A stretch of DNA of 29,884 nucleotides from CAIOJG01 sp964477455 (GCA_964477455.1 CAYZHG010000051.1:1-29884), one strand, 5' to 3'; numbered from the stretch's first letter, positions 6,723 through 15,341 are shown. Numbers and translations are program-made. The notes: a model not told the origin generated them from the letters alone.

Positions 6723-9700
6723 ATGCAGACTGCTGTTGCAACAAAAACTTTTAAACTTGATAAAGACTTTTTATATCCAGAAGGCGCGATGCGTTTTGCT
6801 CGCCATTATACCAAAGAAGGAGTGAGTCCTTTTGATATGTTTACTTATGTGATTCGCCCTTCTGTCATTCGCGAACCAAGTGGCAAACTTATCTTTGAAA
6901 TGAATGATGTTGAAGTGCCAAAACAGTGGTCTCAGGTAGCGACAGATATTTTAGCACAAAAATATTTCCGTAAAGCTGGTGTGCCTCAATACGATGAGAA
7001 TGGTCTATCCAGATTGAATATGGACGGCACTCCAATTTTGGGTCCAGAAAAAAGTGTGAAGCAAGTGGCTCATCGTTTGGCTGGTACTTGGAGATATTGG
7101 GGGGAAAAATACGGTTATTTTGCTAGTGCAAAAGATGCTCAAATATATTACGAAGAGTTGGTTTACATGATAATTAATCAAATGGTGGCTCCAAATTCAC
7201 CACAGTGGTTTAATACTGGCTTGTATTGGGCATATGGCATCAACGGTCCAGCTCAAGGTCATCACTATGTTGATCCAGATACTGGTACTTTGACTCGCGC
7301 CACAGATTCTTATTCTCACCCTCAACCACACGCTTGTTTTATTCAATCAGTAAAAGATGATTTGGTAAATGAAGGCGGTATTATGGATTTGTGGGTACGT
7401 GAAGCTCGTTTATTTAAATATGGTAGTGGAACTGGTACCAATTTTTCCAGCCTTCGCGGTTTTGGTGAAAAACTTTCTGGTGGCGGACAGTCCTCTGGTT
7501 TGATGAGTTGGTTGAAAATTGGTGATCGTGCCGCTGGCGCTATCAAATCCGGTGGAACTACTCGTCGCGCCGCTAAAATGTGCGTTTTAAATATTGATCA
7601 TCCAGATATTGAAGAATTTGTTGGTTGGAAAGTAAAAGAAGAAGATAAAGTAGCCGCTTTGATTGCCGCTGGCTATGAAGGTGGTTATGAAGGCGAAGCT
7701 TATTTAACAATTTCCGGTCAGAATTCCAACAACTCTGTACGCATCACTCATGATTTCATGGAAGCGATGGTCAAGGACAATGGTTGGGATTTGCGTTGGC
7801 GCACTGACGGACGTTCTTGCAAAAAATTAAAAGCTCGTGATCTTTGGGAAAAAATTGCTTATGCCGCTTGGCGCTGTGCTGATCCAGGTTTGCAATTTGA
7901 TACCACTATCAACGATTGGCATACTTGTATCAAATCCGGCCGTATCAACGCTTCCAATCCATGTAGTGAATACATGTTCTTGGATGATACCGCTTGCAAC
8001 TTGGCTTCTATAAATTTAGCTCATTATTACGACCCAGAAACTTCTACCTTTGATGTTGAAGGTTTCAAATATACTACTCGCGTTTGGACAATGGTATTGG
8101 AAATAAGTATTTTGATGGCTCAATTCCCAAGTGCGGAAATTGCTCAAAATAGTTATGATTTTAGAACATTAGGTTTGGGTTATGCAAATATCGGTAGTCT
8201 GTTGATGACAGCTGGTGTGGCGTATGATTCTCCAGAGGCTTTGGCTTTTGCTGGAACTGTTACTGCTTTGATGACCGCTGAGTCTTATTCTACTTCGGCT
8301 GAAATGGCAAGTTATCTTGGTACCTTCAATAAATATAATGAAAATAAAGAAAACATGTTGCGTGTTATGCGCAATCATCGCCGTGCCGTATTTAATGCTC
8401 ATGAAGATGAATACGAAGATTTGGCAGTAAAACCTGTGGGCATTGATCCACAATTTGCTCCAGCTTATTTGCTTGCGGCCGCTCGTGAGAGTTGGAACCG
8501 CACTTTGGAGATGGGTGAAAAATATGGCTTCCGAAATGCTCAAACCACACTGCTTGCACCTACTGGTACAATCGGCTTGCTCATGGATTGTGCGACTACC
8601 GGTGTTGAACCAGATTTCGCTTTGGTGAAATTCAAAAAATTAGCTGGTGGTGGATATTTTAAAATTGTAAACGAATCAGTACCAGTAGCATTGAAAACTT
8701 TGGGTTACAAAGAAAATGAAGTTATTGAAATTGTTGATTATCTCAAAGGGCGCGCCACCTTGGTTGGTTCTCCAGTTATTAATCAAGAAAGTTTGATGGA
8801 AAAAGGTTTGACTCAAGAAGAGTTGGACAAAATTGAAAAATCATTGGCTGGTGCATTTGAATTAAAATTTGTTCTTAATTCTTGGACATTGGGTGAAGAA
8901 ACTCTCAAACGCTTAGGTTTTTCCAGTGAACAATTTTTGGATGTTAATTTTAACTTCCTCAAAGCACTTGGATTTACTGATGACGAAATTGAAAAAGCCA
9001 ACGAATATGTTTGTGGTGCAATGGCCATCGAAGGTGCCCCATATTTGAAAATTGAACATTACAAAGTATTTGATACTGCCAATAAAAATGGTAAAAAAGG
9101 AAAACGCTTTATTCATTATTTGGGTCATATTCGAATGATGGCCGCGGTTCAACCATTCTTGTCTGGTGCAATTTCCAAAACTATCAACATGCCAAACGAG
9201 GCAACGTTGGAAGATGTGAAGATTGCCTATATGGCTTCTTGGAAATTGGGATTAAAAGCCAATGCGATTTATCGTGATGGTTGTAAAATGTCTCAACCTT
9301 TGGCTAGTAAATCTGAAACAAAAGATGAGAAAAAAGTTGAGGAAGTAGTAGAAATTAAATTGGAAGAAAAAATTGAATTGAAATCCGAAATAAAAACAGA
9401 AGAAAAAACTGTTGAAAAAATTGTAAAAACATTTTCACTTTCAAATCAAGAACAGACAGTAGTAAATCAGCTTGTTGGTGTTGATCAAGCTCAAATGACT
9501 TATGCGCATGATGGTAGCACTCAAGGTACGAAGATTTATATACATGGAGAACAACGTAGAATGCCATACAAACGTAGTGGTCTTACTATCAAAGCGAAAG
9601 TAGCTGGACAGAAAATATTTCTCCGCACTGGGGAATATCCAGACGGTCGTCTTGGAGAAGTGTTCATTGATATGTATCGCGAGGGAGCGGCGTTTAGAAG

Positions 9701-10259
9701 TATGTTAAATTTATTTGCCATTTCTATTTCTACCGGTTTGCAATACGGCATTCCTTTGGAAGAGTATGTTGATAAATTTACTTTCACAAGATTCGAACCA
9801 GCCGGCATGACCGATCATCCGAATGTTCGCTCTTGTACTTCAATTGTAGATTTTGTTTTCCGAGTGTTGGGAATGGAATATCTTGGTCGCACTGATTTTG
9901 TTCAAGTAAAACCAACAGGAATTCAAAAAAATCGTGTTCAACAATTGGAAAGATTATTGGCTGAAGCTCGTGGTCAAAAAACAATGAGCTTTGATGAATC
10001 TGTCGACGAAGTAGAAAAAGAAAAACTGTCTTTGCAAGAAGATTTGGATGAAGAAGACGAAATCTGCGAAGAAGAAGTTCCATCTACATTAACAAAATTA
10101 GAGAAAAAAGCAGAAGTAGTCGCTTCTACCGGTTCTGATCAAATGTTATCTGGAATGATGGGTGATGCGCCACCTTGTCCAACTTGTGGACATATCACGA
10201 TTCGCAGTGGTAGCTGTTATAAATGTCTGAATTGCGGAAGCACCACCGGGTGTAGTTAA
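6723..10259 (+). CDS. nrdJ: Adenosylcobalamin-dependent ribonucleotide reductase (class II)
   Basis: 1178 residues. Reduces ribonucleotides to deoxyribonucleotides using a thiyl radical generated from adenosylcobalamin, with no separate radical subunit or oxygen requirement. Active-site Cys205 is in HPQPHACFIQSV, and the NPCSE motif at 412-416 carries the radical Cys414, followed by TACNLASINL with the partner cysteine. A Glu/Lys-rich low-complexity linker occupies about 862-909, then a TSCPD domain at about 926-1062. A second acidic linker leads to a Cys-rich tail that starts at Cys1152 (CPTC and further cysteines), the part that reduces the active site. No N-terminal ATP-cone is seen. It is monocistronic, with its own promoter, NrdR-like boxes and terminator. 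The cofactor-making adenosyltransferase gene lies 9 kb downstream, beyond the restriction island. Confidence 0.95.
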   Translation: MQTAVATKTFKLDKDFLYPEGAMRFARHYTKEGVSPFDMFTYVIRPSVIREPSGKLIFEMNDVEVPKQWSQVATDILAQKYFRKAGVPQYDENGLSRLNMDGTPILGPEKSVKQVAHRLAGTWRYWGEKYGYFASAKDAQIYYEELVYMIINQMVAPNSPQWFNTGLYWAYGINGPAQGHHYVDPDTGTLTRATDSYSHPQPHACFIQSVKDDLVNEGGIMDLWVREARLFKYGSGTGTNFSSLRGFGEKLSGGGQSSGLMSWLKIGDRAAGAIKSGGTTRRAAKMCVLNIDHPDIEEFVGWKVKEEDKVAALIAAGYEGGYEGEAYLTISGQNSNNSVRITHDFMEAMVKDNGWDLRWRTDGRSCKKLKARDLWEKIAYAAWRCADPGLQFDTTINDWHTCIKSGRINASNPCSEYMFLDDTACNLASINLAHYYDPETSTFDVEGFKYTTRVWTMVLEISILMAQFPSAEIAQNSYDFRTLGLGYANIGSLLMTAGVAYDSPEALAFAGTVTALMTAESYSTSAEMASYLGTFNKYNENKENMLRVMRNHRRAVFNAHEDEYEDLAVKPVGIDPQFAPAYLLAAARESWNRTLEMGEKYGFRNAQTTLLAPTGTIGLLMDCATTGVEPDFALVKFKKLAGGGYFKIVNESVPVALKTLGYKENEVIEIVDYLKGRATLVGSPVINQESLMEKGLTQEELDKIEKSLAGAFELKFVLNSWTLGEETLKRLGFSSEQFLDVNFNFLKALGFTDDEIEKANEYVCGAMAIEGAPYLKIEHYKVFDTANKNGKKGKRFIHYLGHIRMMAAVQPFLSGAISKTINMPNEATLEDVKIAYMASWKLGLKANAIYRDGCKMSQPLASKSETKDEKKVEEVVEIKLEEKIELKSEIKTEEKTVEKIVKTFSLSNQEQTVVNQLVGVDQAQMTYAHDGSTQGTKIYIHGEQRRMPYKRSGLTIKAKVAGQKIFLRTGEYPDGRLGEVFIDMYREGAAFRSMLNLFAISISTGLQYGIPLEEYVDKFTFTRFEPAGMTDHPNVRSCTSIVDFVFRVLGMEYLGRTDFVQVKPTGIQKNRVQQLERLLAEARGQKTMSFDESVDEVEKEKLSLQEDLDEEDEICEEEVPSTLTKLEKKAEVVASTGSDQMLSGMMGDAPPCPTCGHITIRSGSCYKCLNCGSTTGCS

Positions 10260-10272
10260 AATACTTGTAGCG

Positions 10273-10305
10273 GATCCAGCTCCGAAAGGGCTGGATCTTT
10301 TATTT
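10273..10305 (+). terminator. nrdJ terminator
   Basis: GATCCAGC (10273-10280) pairs with GCTGGATC (10290-10297); CC/GG extends the stem inward around a GAAA tetraloop, followed by TTTTATTT. A strong intrinsic terminator 14 bp after the nrdJ stop codon. Confidence 0.9.
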
Positions 10306-10327
10306 AATCGAGTTTTAGAATACTCGA

Positions 10328-10386
10328 ATAAACACTCGTTGTTTATGCTTGTATAGGTTTGTTATATGTAACATATGAAAACCTAT
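10328..10386. repeat. Two inverted repeats in the gap before hsdM
   Basis: First, ATAAACA (10328-10334) and TGTTTAT (10340-10346) around CTCGT. Second, a longer imperfect palindrome at 10353-10386 in which ATAGGTTT is mirrored by AAACCTAT and the inner ATATGT/ACATAT continues the pairing. A weaker one (CGAGT/ACTCG) lies at about 10309-10326. None has a T-run, so they do not look like terminators; they could be operators or a structured RNA. They mark the left edge of the restriction island. Confidence 0.55.
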
Positions 10387-10447
10387 GTTATGGTAGTAAA
10401 CGCTTGTCACTCATATTTAGGCTTATTTTAGCTAATAAATAGATAAA

Positions 10448-10487
10448 TTGACTAAATATGAATACTGTGATATTCTGTAATTACAGT
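10448..10487 (+). promoter_or_regulatory. hsdM promoter with overlapping palindromic operator
   Basis: TTGACT (10448-10453), a 17-bp spacer and TATTCT (10471-10476). A perfect 12-bp palindrome CTGTAATTACAG (10475-10486) covers the end of the -10 box and the expected transcription start near 10483. Wider ACTGT (10464) and ACAGT (10483) half-sites frame it. A protein bound here would block transcription. The HTH fused to HsdM is a candidate. Confidence 0.55.
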
Positions 10488-10503
10488 TATTAACTACATT
10501 TAT

Positions 10504-12183
10504 ATGAATAAAGATACTAAAGAAGATAATTCAAAATTCCTTTCCATAAAGGAAGTATCCGAAATGTTTGCCGTTCACCCCGATACATTGCGTAATTGGG
10601 AAAAGGACGGCATTTTAGTACCTTTGCGTGTCGGTAAGCGCCAAGATCGTCGTTATCGACCGGCAGATGTAGAGGCAATAATGCACAAAATGGGCAGTCA
10701 ACTTACGTTGCCTCAGCTGGAAAAATTCCTTTGGAAAAGTGCTGATATTTTGCGTGGTAAAATAGAGAGCGGAGATTTTAAAAAATATATTTTTGGTTTG
10801 TTGTTTTATAAACGCATTAGTGATATTTGGGATGAGGAGTATAACATAATAATTGAAAAATTTAATGATAAAAACTTAGCGTCGGCTGATTATAATCATC
10901 GTTTTCAAGTTCCAAAAGATTGTCGCTGGCAAGTGATTGCTGAACAAGCGGAAAACATCGGAAAAAAATTAAATGAAATTTTTGATAAACTCACAAATGC
11001 CAATAATCCCAAATTAGATAAAATTTTTGATGATTTGGATTTTGCCAATAAAGATAAATTTCCAAACGATATTTTACAACATCTGGTCAATCATTTTTCG
11101 CAGTACAATTTTGGCAGCAATTATATTAGTTCCGATTTGCTTGGAGATGCGTACGAATATCTTATAAAGCAATTTGCGGCCGGAGCAGGACAAAAAGGTG
11201 GAGAATTTTACAGTCCAAGGGAAATTGAACGTGTGATTGTAAATATTTTAAAACCGCACGAAAAAGATCATATTTATGATCCGTGTGCTGGTTCGGCAGG
11301 ATTTTTGCTTGAGGCCTATGATTATTTAAAAAATAAAGCTGGTGAGAAAATTGCCAAGACGCTTTATTTGTACGGTCAAGAAATAAATTTGAGCACTTTT
11401 GCAATCGCAAAAATAAACATGTTTTTGCACGGTTTGGATAGTGCGGATATTCGTCGTGGCGACACTTTATCAAATCCACAGTTTTTGGATGAATTTGGCA
11501 CTATAAAAAAATTTGATATTTGCGTAACAAATTTTCCCTACTCCATAAAGGAATGGGCATATGAATCATTTGCGACAAATAAATTCGGTCGTTTAGAAGG
11601 CTATGATATGCCTCCAGTGAGCAATGCGGATTATGCTTTTATTTTACACATAATAAAATCGCTAAATTCTAACGGTCGTGCTGGGGTGGTAGCACCACAT
11701 GGTGTTTTATTTCGTGGTGGCAGTGAGGGAAGAATACGCGAACAAATGATTAAAAATGATTTGATTGAGGCTGTAATCGCTATGCCGGCCAAATTATTTT
11801 ATACCGTTAGTATTCCTGTATGTATTATTATTTTTAATAAAAATAAACAGGAGAGTCATAAAAATAAGATATTGTTTGTCAATGCAGAAAATGAATATTC
11901 GGATAATAAAAAACAAAATATTTTGCGAAATCAAGATATAGATAAAATTACCCGTACCTTTGATGATTATAAAGATGTAGATAAATACGCGTGCGTAGTG
12001 GATACAAAAGAAATCGGCGAGGAAAATGAATACAATCTAAATGTTCGTCGGTATGTAGACAGTTCGGAAGAAGAAGAAATCATTGATGTCTCGGCCGTGT
12101 GGCAAGAACTAAAAAAGTTGGAGAAAGAGCGAGAAGATATAGATAAAAAAGTAGAGGGGTATCTCAATGAATTAAATTATTAA
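10504..12183 (+). CDS. hsdM: Type I restriction-modification methyltransferase subunit with N-terminal MerR-like HTH
   Basis: 559 residues. Residues about 12-65 are a MerR/excisionase-type winged helix (LSIKEVSEMFAVHPDTLRNW, then RRYRPADVEAIM). After that comes a normal HsdM: the N-terminal helical bundle (KFLWKSADILRGKI), then the N6-adenine methyltransferase domain with SAM motif DPCAGSAGF at 259-267 and catalytic motif TNFPYS around 342-347. With HsdS it methylates adenine at the target; with HsdR added it cuts unmodified DNA. The catalytic motif is NFPY rather than the usual NPPF/NPPY. The extra HTH is not part of ordinary HsdM and suggests self-regulation. First gene of the island operon; the MazF-like gene follows after five bases. 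Confidence 0.93.
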   Translation: MNKDTKEDNSKFLSIKEVSEMFAVHPDTLRNWEKDGILVPLRVGKRQDRRYRPADVEAIMHKMGSQLTLPQLEKFLWKSADILRGKIESGDFKKYIFGLLFYKRISDIWDEEYNIIIEKFNDKNLASADYNHRFQVPKDCRWQVIAEQAENIGKKLNEIFDKLTNANNPKLDKIFDDLDFANKDKFPNDILQHLVNHFSQYNFGSNYISSDLLGDAYEYLIKQFAAGAGQKGGEFYSPREIERVIVNILKPHEKDHIYDPCAGSAGFLLEAYDYLKNKAGEKIAKTLYLYGQEINLSTFAIAKINMFLHGLDSADIRRGDTLSNPQFLDEFGTIKKFDICVTNFPYSIKEWAYESFATNKFGRLEGYDMPPVSNADYAFILHIIKSLNSNGRAGVVAPHGVLFRGGSEGRIREQMIKNDLIEAVIAMPAKLFYTVSIPVCIIIFNKNKQESHKNKILFVNAENEYSDNKKQNILRNQDIDKITRTFDDYKDVDKYACVVDTKEIGEENEYNLNVRRYVDSSEEEEIIDVSAVWQELKKLEKEREDIDKKVEGYLNELNY

Positions 12184-12188
12184 ACAGT

Positions 12189-12584
12189 ATGGAGGAAGTA
12201 ATAAATAGGTTTGTCGCATGGATAAGAATTAAAACAAGAATTCACTTATTGGATAAAATAATCTATTTTAGAGAAGGTGAAATTTGGTGGGTGAATTTGG
12301 GCGCTAATGTTGGACATGAGGAAGAGGGCAAAAATGATAATTTTGAACGACCAATATTGGTATTAAGAAAGTTTAATGAGCACTTATTATGGGCGCTACC
12401 ATTAACTACTAAAACAAAAGAAGAGAATCCTTATTATTATCAGTACGAGCTTGATGGAAAAGAATTTGCTGCAATATTACCACAACTTAGAGCGTTAAGT
12501 AGTAAAAGATTGATAAGAAGAATTAAAATGTTTCCAATAGATGATTTTGAAAAAATACGAGAAGAGATAAGAAAACTAATATAA
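12189..12584 (+). CDS. PemK/MazF-like endoribonuclease toxin, no adjacent antitoxin
   Basis: 131 residues. Residues 28-42 (REGEIWWVNLGANVG), FERPILVLRKF, LPLTTKTKEENP and LPQLRALSSKRLIRRI follow the order of the PemK/MazF SH3-like barrel (PF02452), which cleaves mRNA at short sequences. About 27 extra N-terminal residues precede the domain; an alternative start could exist, but no other ATG is close. No MazE/PemI-like antitoxin gene is seen on either side. It lies five bases after hsdM, between core restriction genes. It could be a toxin held in check by the restriction complex, or a repurposed RNA-binding protein. Both are inferences. Confidence 0.8.
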   Translation: MEEVINRFVAWIRIKTRIHLLDKIIYFREGEIWWVNLGANVGHEEEGKNDNFERPILVLRKFNEHLLWALPLTTKTKEENPYYYQYELDGKEFAAILPQLRALSSKRLIRRIKMFPIDDFEKIREEIRKLI

Positions 12585-12594
12585 AAAAACGAAA

Positions 12595-12641
12595 CCTACC
12601 TTTTGACGGGTAGGAATCTCGGAGCTACCTCACGCAAGGTA
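12595..12641 (+). repeat. Pair of small hairpins between the MazF-like gene and the membrane-protein gene
   Basis: CCTACC (12595-12600) pairs with GGTAGG (12609-12614), and TACCT (12626-12630) with AGGTA (12637-12641). GC-rich compared with its surroundings and without a T-run. It sits in a 121-bp gap inside the operon and could be an RNA processing or regulatory structure, or the remnant of an insertion. Confidence 0.35.
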
Positions 12642-12671
12642 ACCATTTGTAAATACACAATACCATATAAA

Positions 12672-12680
12672 TGTGGATAA
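12672..12680 (-). promoter_or_regulatory. DnaA-box match (TTATCCACA)
   Basis: Exact TTATCCACA on the minus strand, in the gap within the restriction island, 38 bp from another identical match at 12710-12718. Confidence 0.35.
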
Positions 12681-12708
12681 TGTCAATAAAATATAGCTTT
12701 GTCAATTG

Positions 12709-13230
12709 ATGTGGATAAATAAAAATATGTTAAATAATCCAATAAATATTCAAATTTCAGCCAGTGCAGTGGCATGGTATGGTGCAATAATAGCTACTGC
12801 CGGTGCTTTTGTTTCAATATATAATGCGTGGCGAGACAGATCAAAAATAAAAATTAAATATAATGCAAACAATTATATTGCGGGGAAGGTCCCAGCCGGT
12901 TATTCGCTTGGTAAAAAATATATTATTATTTCTGTCTATAACATTGGCAGAAGGCCAATTAAAATGGGTAATATCTCATTGAAACTAGTTGATCAAAATA
13001 AATTTTGTTTAATTAGCGATAGTTTAATGAATTCATACAATCAAAATAGGGTTCTTACTGAAGAAAATCCAGAAACGATGTATTTGCTAGAAGCAGATGG
13101 TATCGATTTTTGTAAAGTTGAATATGTTCTTGCGTATGATGGTGTAGGCAGAAAATATAAAAAATATACACATTTATTACCGACTTTTTGGAAAATTTGG
13201 TTTAAATTGACACATTATGGTAAAAAATAA
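12709..13230 (+). CDS. Membrane-anchored protein of unknown function in the restriction operon
   Basis: 173 residues from the ATG at 12709 (a TTG one codon earlier and an ATG at 12727 are alternatives; no ribosome binding site decides). A single membrane helix lies near residues 18-40 (ISASAVAWYGAIIATAGAFV), followed by a basic patch (WRDRSKIKIKY). The remainder is soluble and predicted beta-rich (KYIIISVYNIGRRPIKMGNI and similar), probably facing the cytoplasm. Not recognised. It overlaps the start of hsdS by 14 bp, so the two are likely translationally coupled. Its location between hsdM and hsdS suggests a defence-accessory role; that is inference. Confidence 0.7.
   Translation: MWINKNMLNNPINIQISASAVAWYGAIIATAGAFVSIYNAWRDRSKIKIKYNANNYIAGKVPAGYSLGKKYIIISVYNIGRRPIKMGNISLKLVDQNKFCLISDSLMNSYNQNRVLTEENPETMYLLEADGIDFCKVEYVLAYDGVGRKYKKYTHLLPTFWKIWFKLTHYGKK
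12710..12718 (-). promoter_or_regulatory. DnaA-box match (TTATCCACA)
   Basis: Exact TTATCCACA on the minus strand, over the presumed start codon of the membrane-anchored protein. If that gene starts at 12727 instead, the match is fully intergenic. Confidence 0.3.
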
Positions 13231-14446
13231 TACAAAAATACCAGAAGAGTGGAAAGAATACAATATAAAAAATATTTGCAATGTTTTGATTGGTGGTACA
13301 CCAGCGAGGAATAATGAAGATTTTTGGGATACAAAAAAAGAAATGCATAATATTTGGGTATCTATTAGGGATATGTCCAATAATGGTAAATATATTAGCG
13401 ATAGTGCGGAATATATATCAGATCAAGGTGTTAAGAAATCAAATGTAAAATTAATTCCAAAGGATACATTGATAATGAGTTTTAAATTATCAATTGGCAA
13501 GGTAGCTATTACAAAAAAAGAATTATATACCAATGAGGCCATCGCTGCTTTTGTGGTTAAAGATAAGAATTTGTTAGATTCCAATTATTTATATTATGTT
13601 GTTTCGGGATTAAATTATGATTTTGATACTGCGGTTAAAGGTAAGACACTAAATAAAGAAAAATTGTTGAATACGAAAATTTTCCTGCCTTCCATCGGTA
13701 TTCAAAATAAAATTGCGGAGATTTTGGGGGCGGTGGATGAGGAGATTGAGAAAATAAATGAATTAATAAACAGAAGTGATAAGATAAAGAGTGGGCTAAT
13801 GAAAAAATTATTTTCTGACGGGATAGGACATAAAGGTAATTGCAAGCGTACTAAATTGGGTATTGTTCCTGTAGAATGGGAAGTCGTTTCTTTGAGTAGT
13901 GTAGCAAAAGTTGAACGTGGCAAGTTTTCACACAGACCGCGTAACGACCTAAAATTATATAATGGGGCTATTCCTTTTATACAAACCGCCGAAGTCGTTG
14001 GATGTAATGGTAAAATATATTCATATCATCAAACTTTAAACGATGAAGGGTTGAAAGTAAGTAAAATGTTTCCGGCGGGCACGATAGTTTTGACAATCGC
14101 AGCAAATATTGGCGATACAGGGGTTTTACAATTTGACGCTTGTTTTCCAGATAGTCTTGTCGGTATAAAAGTAAATGAACAAATGGATTCAATATTTTTA
14201 GAATTTTATCTTAGAACGAGGAAAGAATATCTAAACAGTATAGCAACGCAGTCCGCTCAGAAAAATATTAATTTAGAAAAGTTAAACCCGTTATTAATTA
14301 TAAAACCACCTTTGCACGAACAAAAACAAATTGCTGAAATTTTATTTGCGTTTGATAATAAAATTTTAATTTATAAAAAAATCAAAATTAATCTCATTCA
14401 GCTCAAAAAAGGTTTATTGGTTGAATTATTAAGTGGAAAAAAATAA
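13217..14446 (+). CDS. hsdS: Type I restriction-modification specificity subunit
   Basis: 409 residues: two target-recognition domains (about 5-165 and 215-370) separated by conserved helices. The first linker, IAEILGAVDEEIEKINELI then KSGLMKKLFSDG (about 165-200), is repeated at the C-terminus as IAEILFAFDNKILIYKKI then LKKGLLVELLSG. This internal duplication is the signature of HsdS (PF01420). Each domain reads one half of a bipartite DNA site; the helices set the spacing and dock HsdM. The two domains are unlike each other, so the target should be asymmetric; the site itself cannot be read from the sequence. It overlaps the upstream gene by 14 bp. By eye it is more AT-rich than hsdM and hsdR. 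Confidence 0.93.
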   Translation: MVKNNTKIPEEWKEYNIKNICNVLIGGTPARNNEDFWDTKKEMHNIWVSIRDMSNNGKYISDSAEYISDQGVKKSNVKLIPKDTLIMSFKLSIGKVAITKKELYTNEAIAAFVVKDKNLLDSNYLYYVVSGLNYDFDTAVKGKTLNKEKLLNTKIFLPSIGIQNKIAEILGAVDEEIEKINELINRSDKIKSGLMKKLFSDGIGHKGNCKRTKLGIVPVEWEVVSLSSVAKVERGKFSHRPRNDLKLYNGAIPFIQTAEVVGCNGKIYSYHQTLNDEGLKVSKMFPAGTIVLTIAANIGDTGVLQFDACFPDSLVGIKVNEQMDSIFLEFYLRTRKEYLNSIATQSAQKNINLEKLNPLLIIKPPLHEQKQIAEILFAFDNKILIYKKIKINLIQLKKGLLVELLSGKK

Positions 14447-14447
14447 T

Positions 14448-15320
14448 ATGCCAAATAGATTTGGAAAATTAAAATTACTCACATTAAAATCAAAAGAAAA
14501 TCAATTTGATGATGCTTTTGATAGTTATATAGATAATGATATTGATAAGGCATATGATAGGGCTAAATTATTATTTCAAATTAAAGAAACAAAAAGACAA
14601 AATATCATTAACATGATTTTGGTTTTTATTACATTAATAATGGCAGTGACTTCTTGCGTTTCCGTTTATTTTGCCTTCATACAACCAGAGCGTGATAAAA
14701 AAATAGCCGGTGAAATAGAAAAACAAAATAAAATTTTATCACTTTATAGAGAAATTAATGCTAACGAGGATATATTCATAAGTAATGTTAATAATTCAAA
14801 TAATTTTTATACTTCAACCAAAGAAATTGATCTGCCATTTAATTATATAACAGAAAATTTAGATCTTGGGATTCAAGATGAACTTCAAAAAAGTATTGGG
14901 TTAATTAATTATCGTTTCTTACTTCATCAAATTGAACTAACAAACACACTTAACGAGCGTATTTCAAGTATAAAGAATAATTTTTATAATAAAAACATAA
15001 ATATAAAAAATGAGAATTCTTATAAAAATTTAATGGATTATTTAAGTATCGAAAGTTGGAAAGAAACAAAATTTAATTATTTGAAGGATTCTGGGTGTAT
15101 ACTTGCAATTTTACAAAAAACTTATCCTTACATAAAAGATGAGAGAAACAAACAAATAGTATGCGAAACTGATTCGTTGAATAGAATCTATTACCATTTC
15201 GGTTATTTACCAATTGACACGCCAACATGGATGAAACCACTTTTAAGAGATGCTGTTAAATCGAGAAAGGATATACAAAAGAGAAAAGATATTGATTGGG
15301 ATGGCTTATTTTCTATGTAA
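14448..15320 (+). CDS. Single-pass membrane protein of unknown function in the restriction operon
   Basis: 290 residues from the ATG at 14448, one base after the hsdS stop (a GTG at 14433 would overlap hsdS). Residues 1-45 are soluble and charged. One membrane helix spans about 52-77 (NMILVFITLIMAVTSCVSVY). The remaining 200 residues are mainly helical, Asn/Lys/Ile-rich and probably outside the membrane or on its cytoplasmic face. It has no known motif. Very AT-rich. Placed between hsdS and the HEPN-like gene. With the protein at 12709 it gives the island two membrane-anchored accessory products. Confidence 0.7.
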   Translation: MPNRFGKLKLLTLKSKENQFDDAFDSYIDNDIDKAYDRAKLLFQIKETKRQNIINMILVFITLIMAVTSCVSVYFAFIQPERDKKIAGEIEKQNKILSLYREINANEDIFISNVNNSNNFYTSTKEIDLPFNYITENLDLGIQDELQKSIGLINYRFLLHQIELTNTLNERISSIKNNFYNKNINIKNENSYKNLMDYLSIESWKETKFNYLKDSGCILAILQKTYPYIKDERNKQIVCETDSLNRIYYHFGYLPIDTPTWMKPLLRDAVKSRKDIQKRKDIDWDGLFSM

Positions 15321-15341
15321 TTTATTCATTTTTATAAATTT

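Noticed and set aside
10260..10503. A hidden small gene upstream of hsdM
   Set aside because: Frames are short and broken by stops; the region is explained by a terminator, inverted repeats and a promoter.
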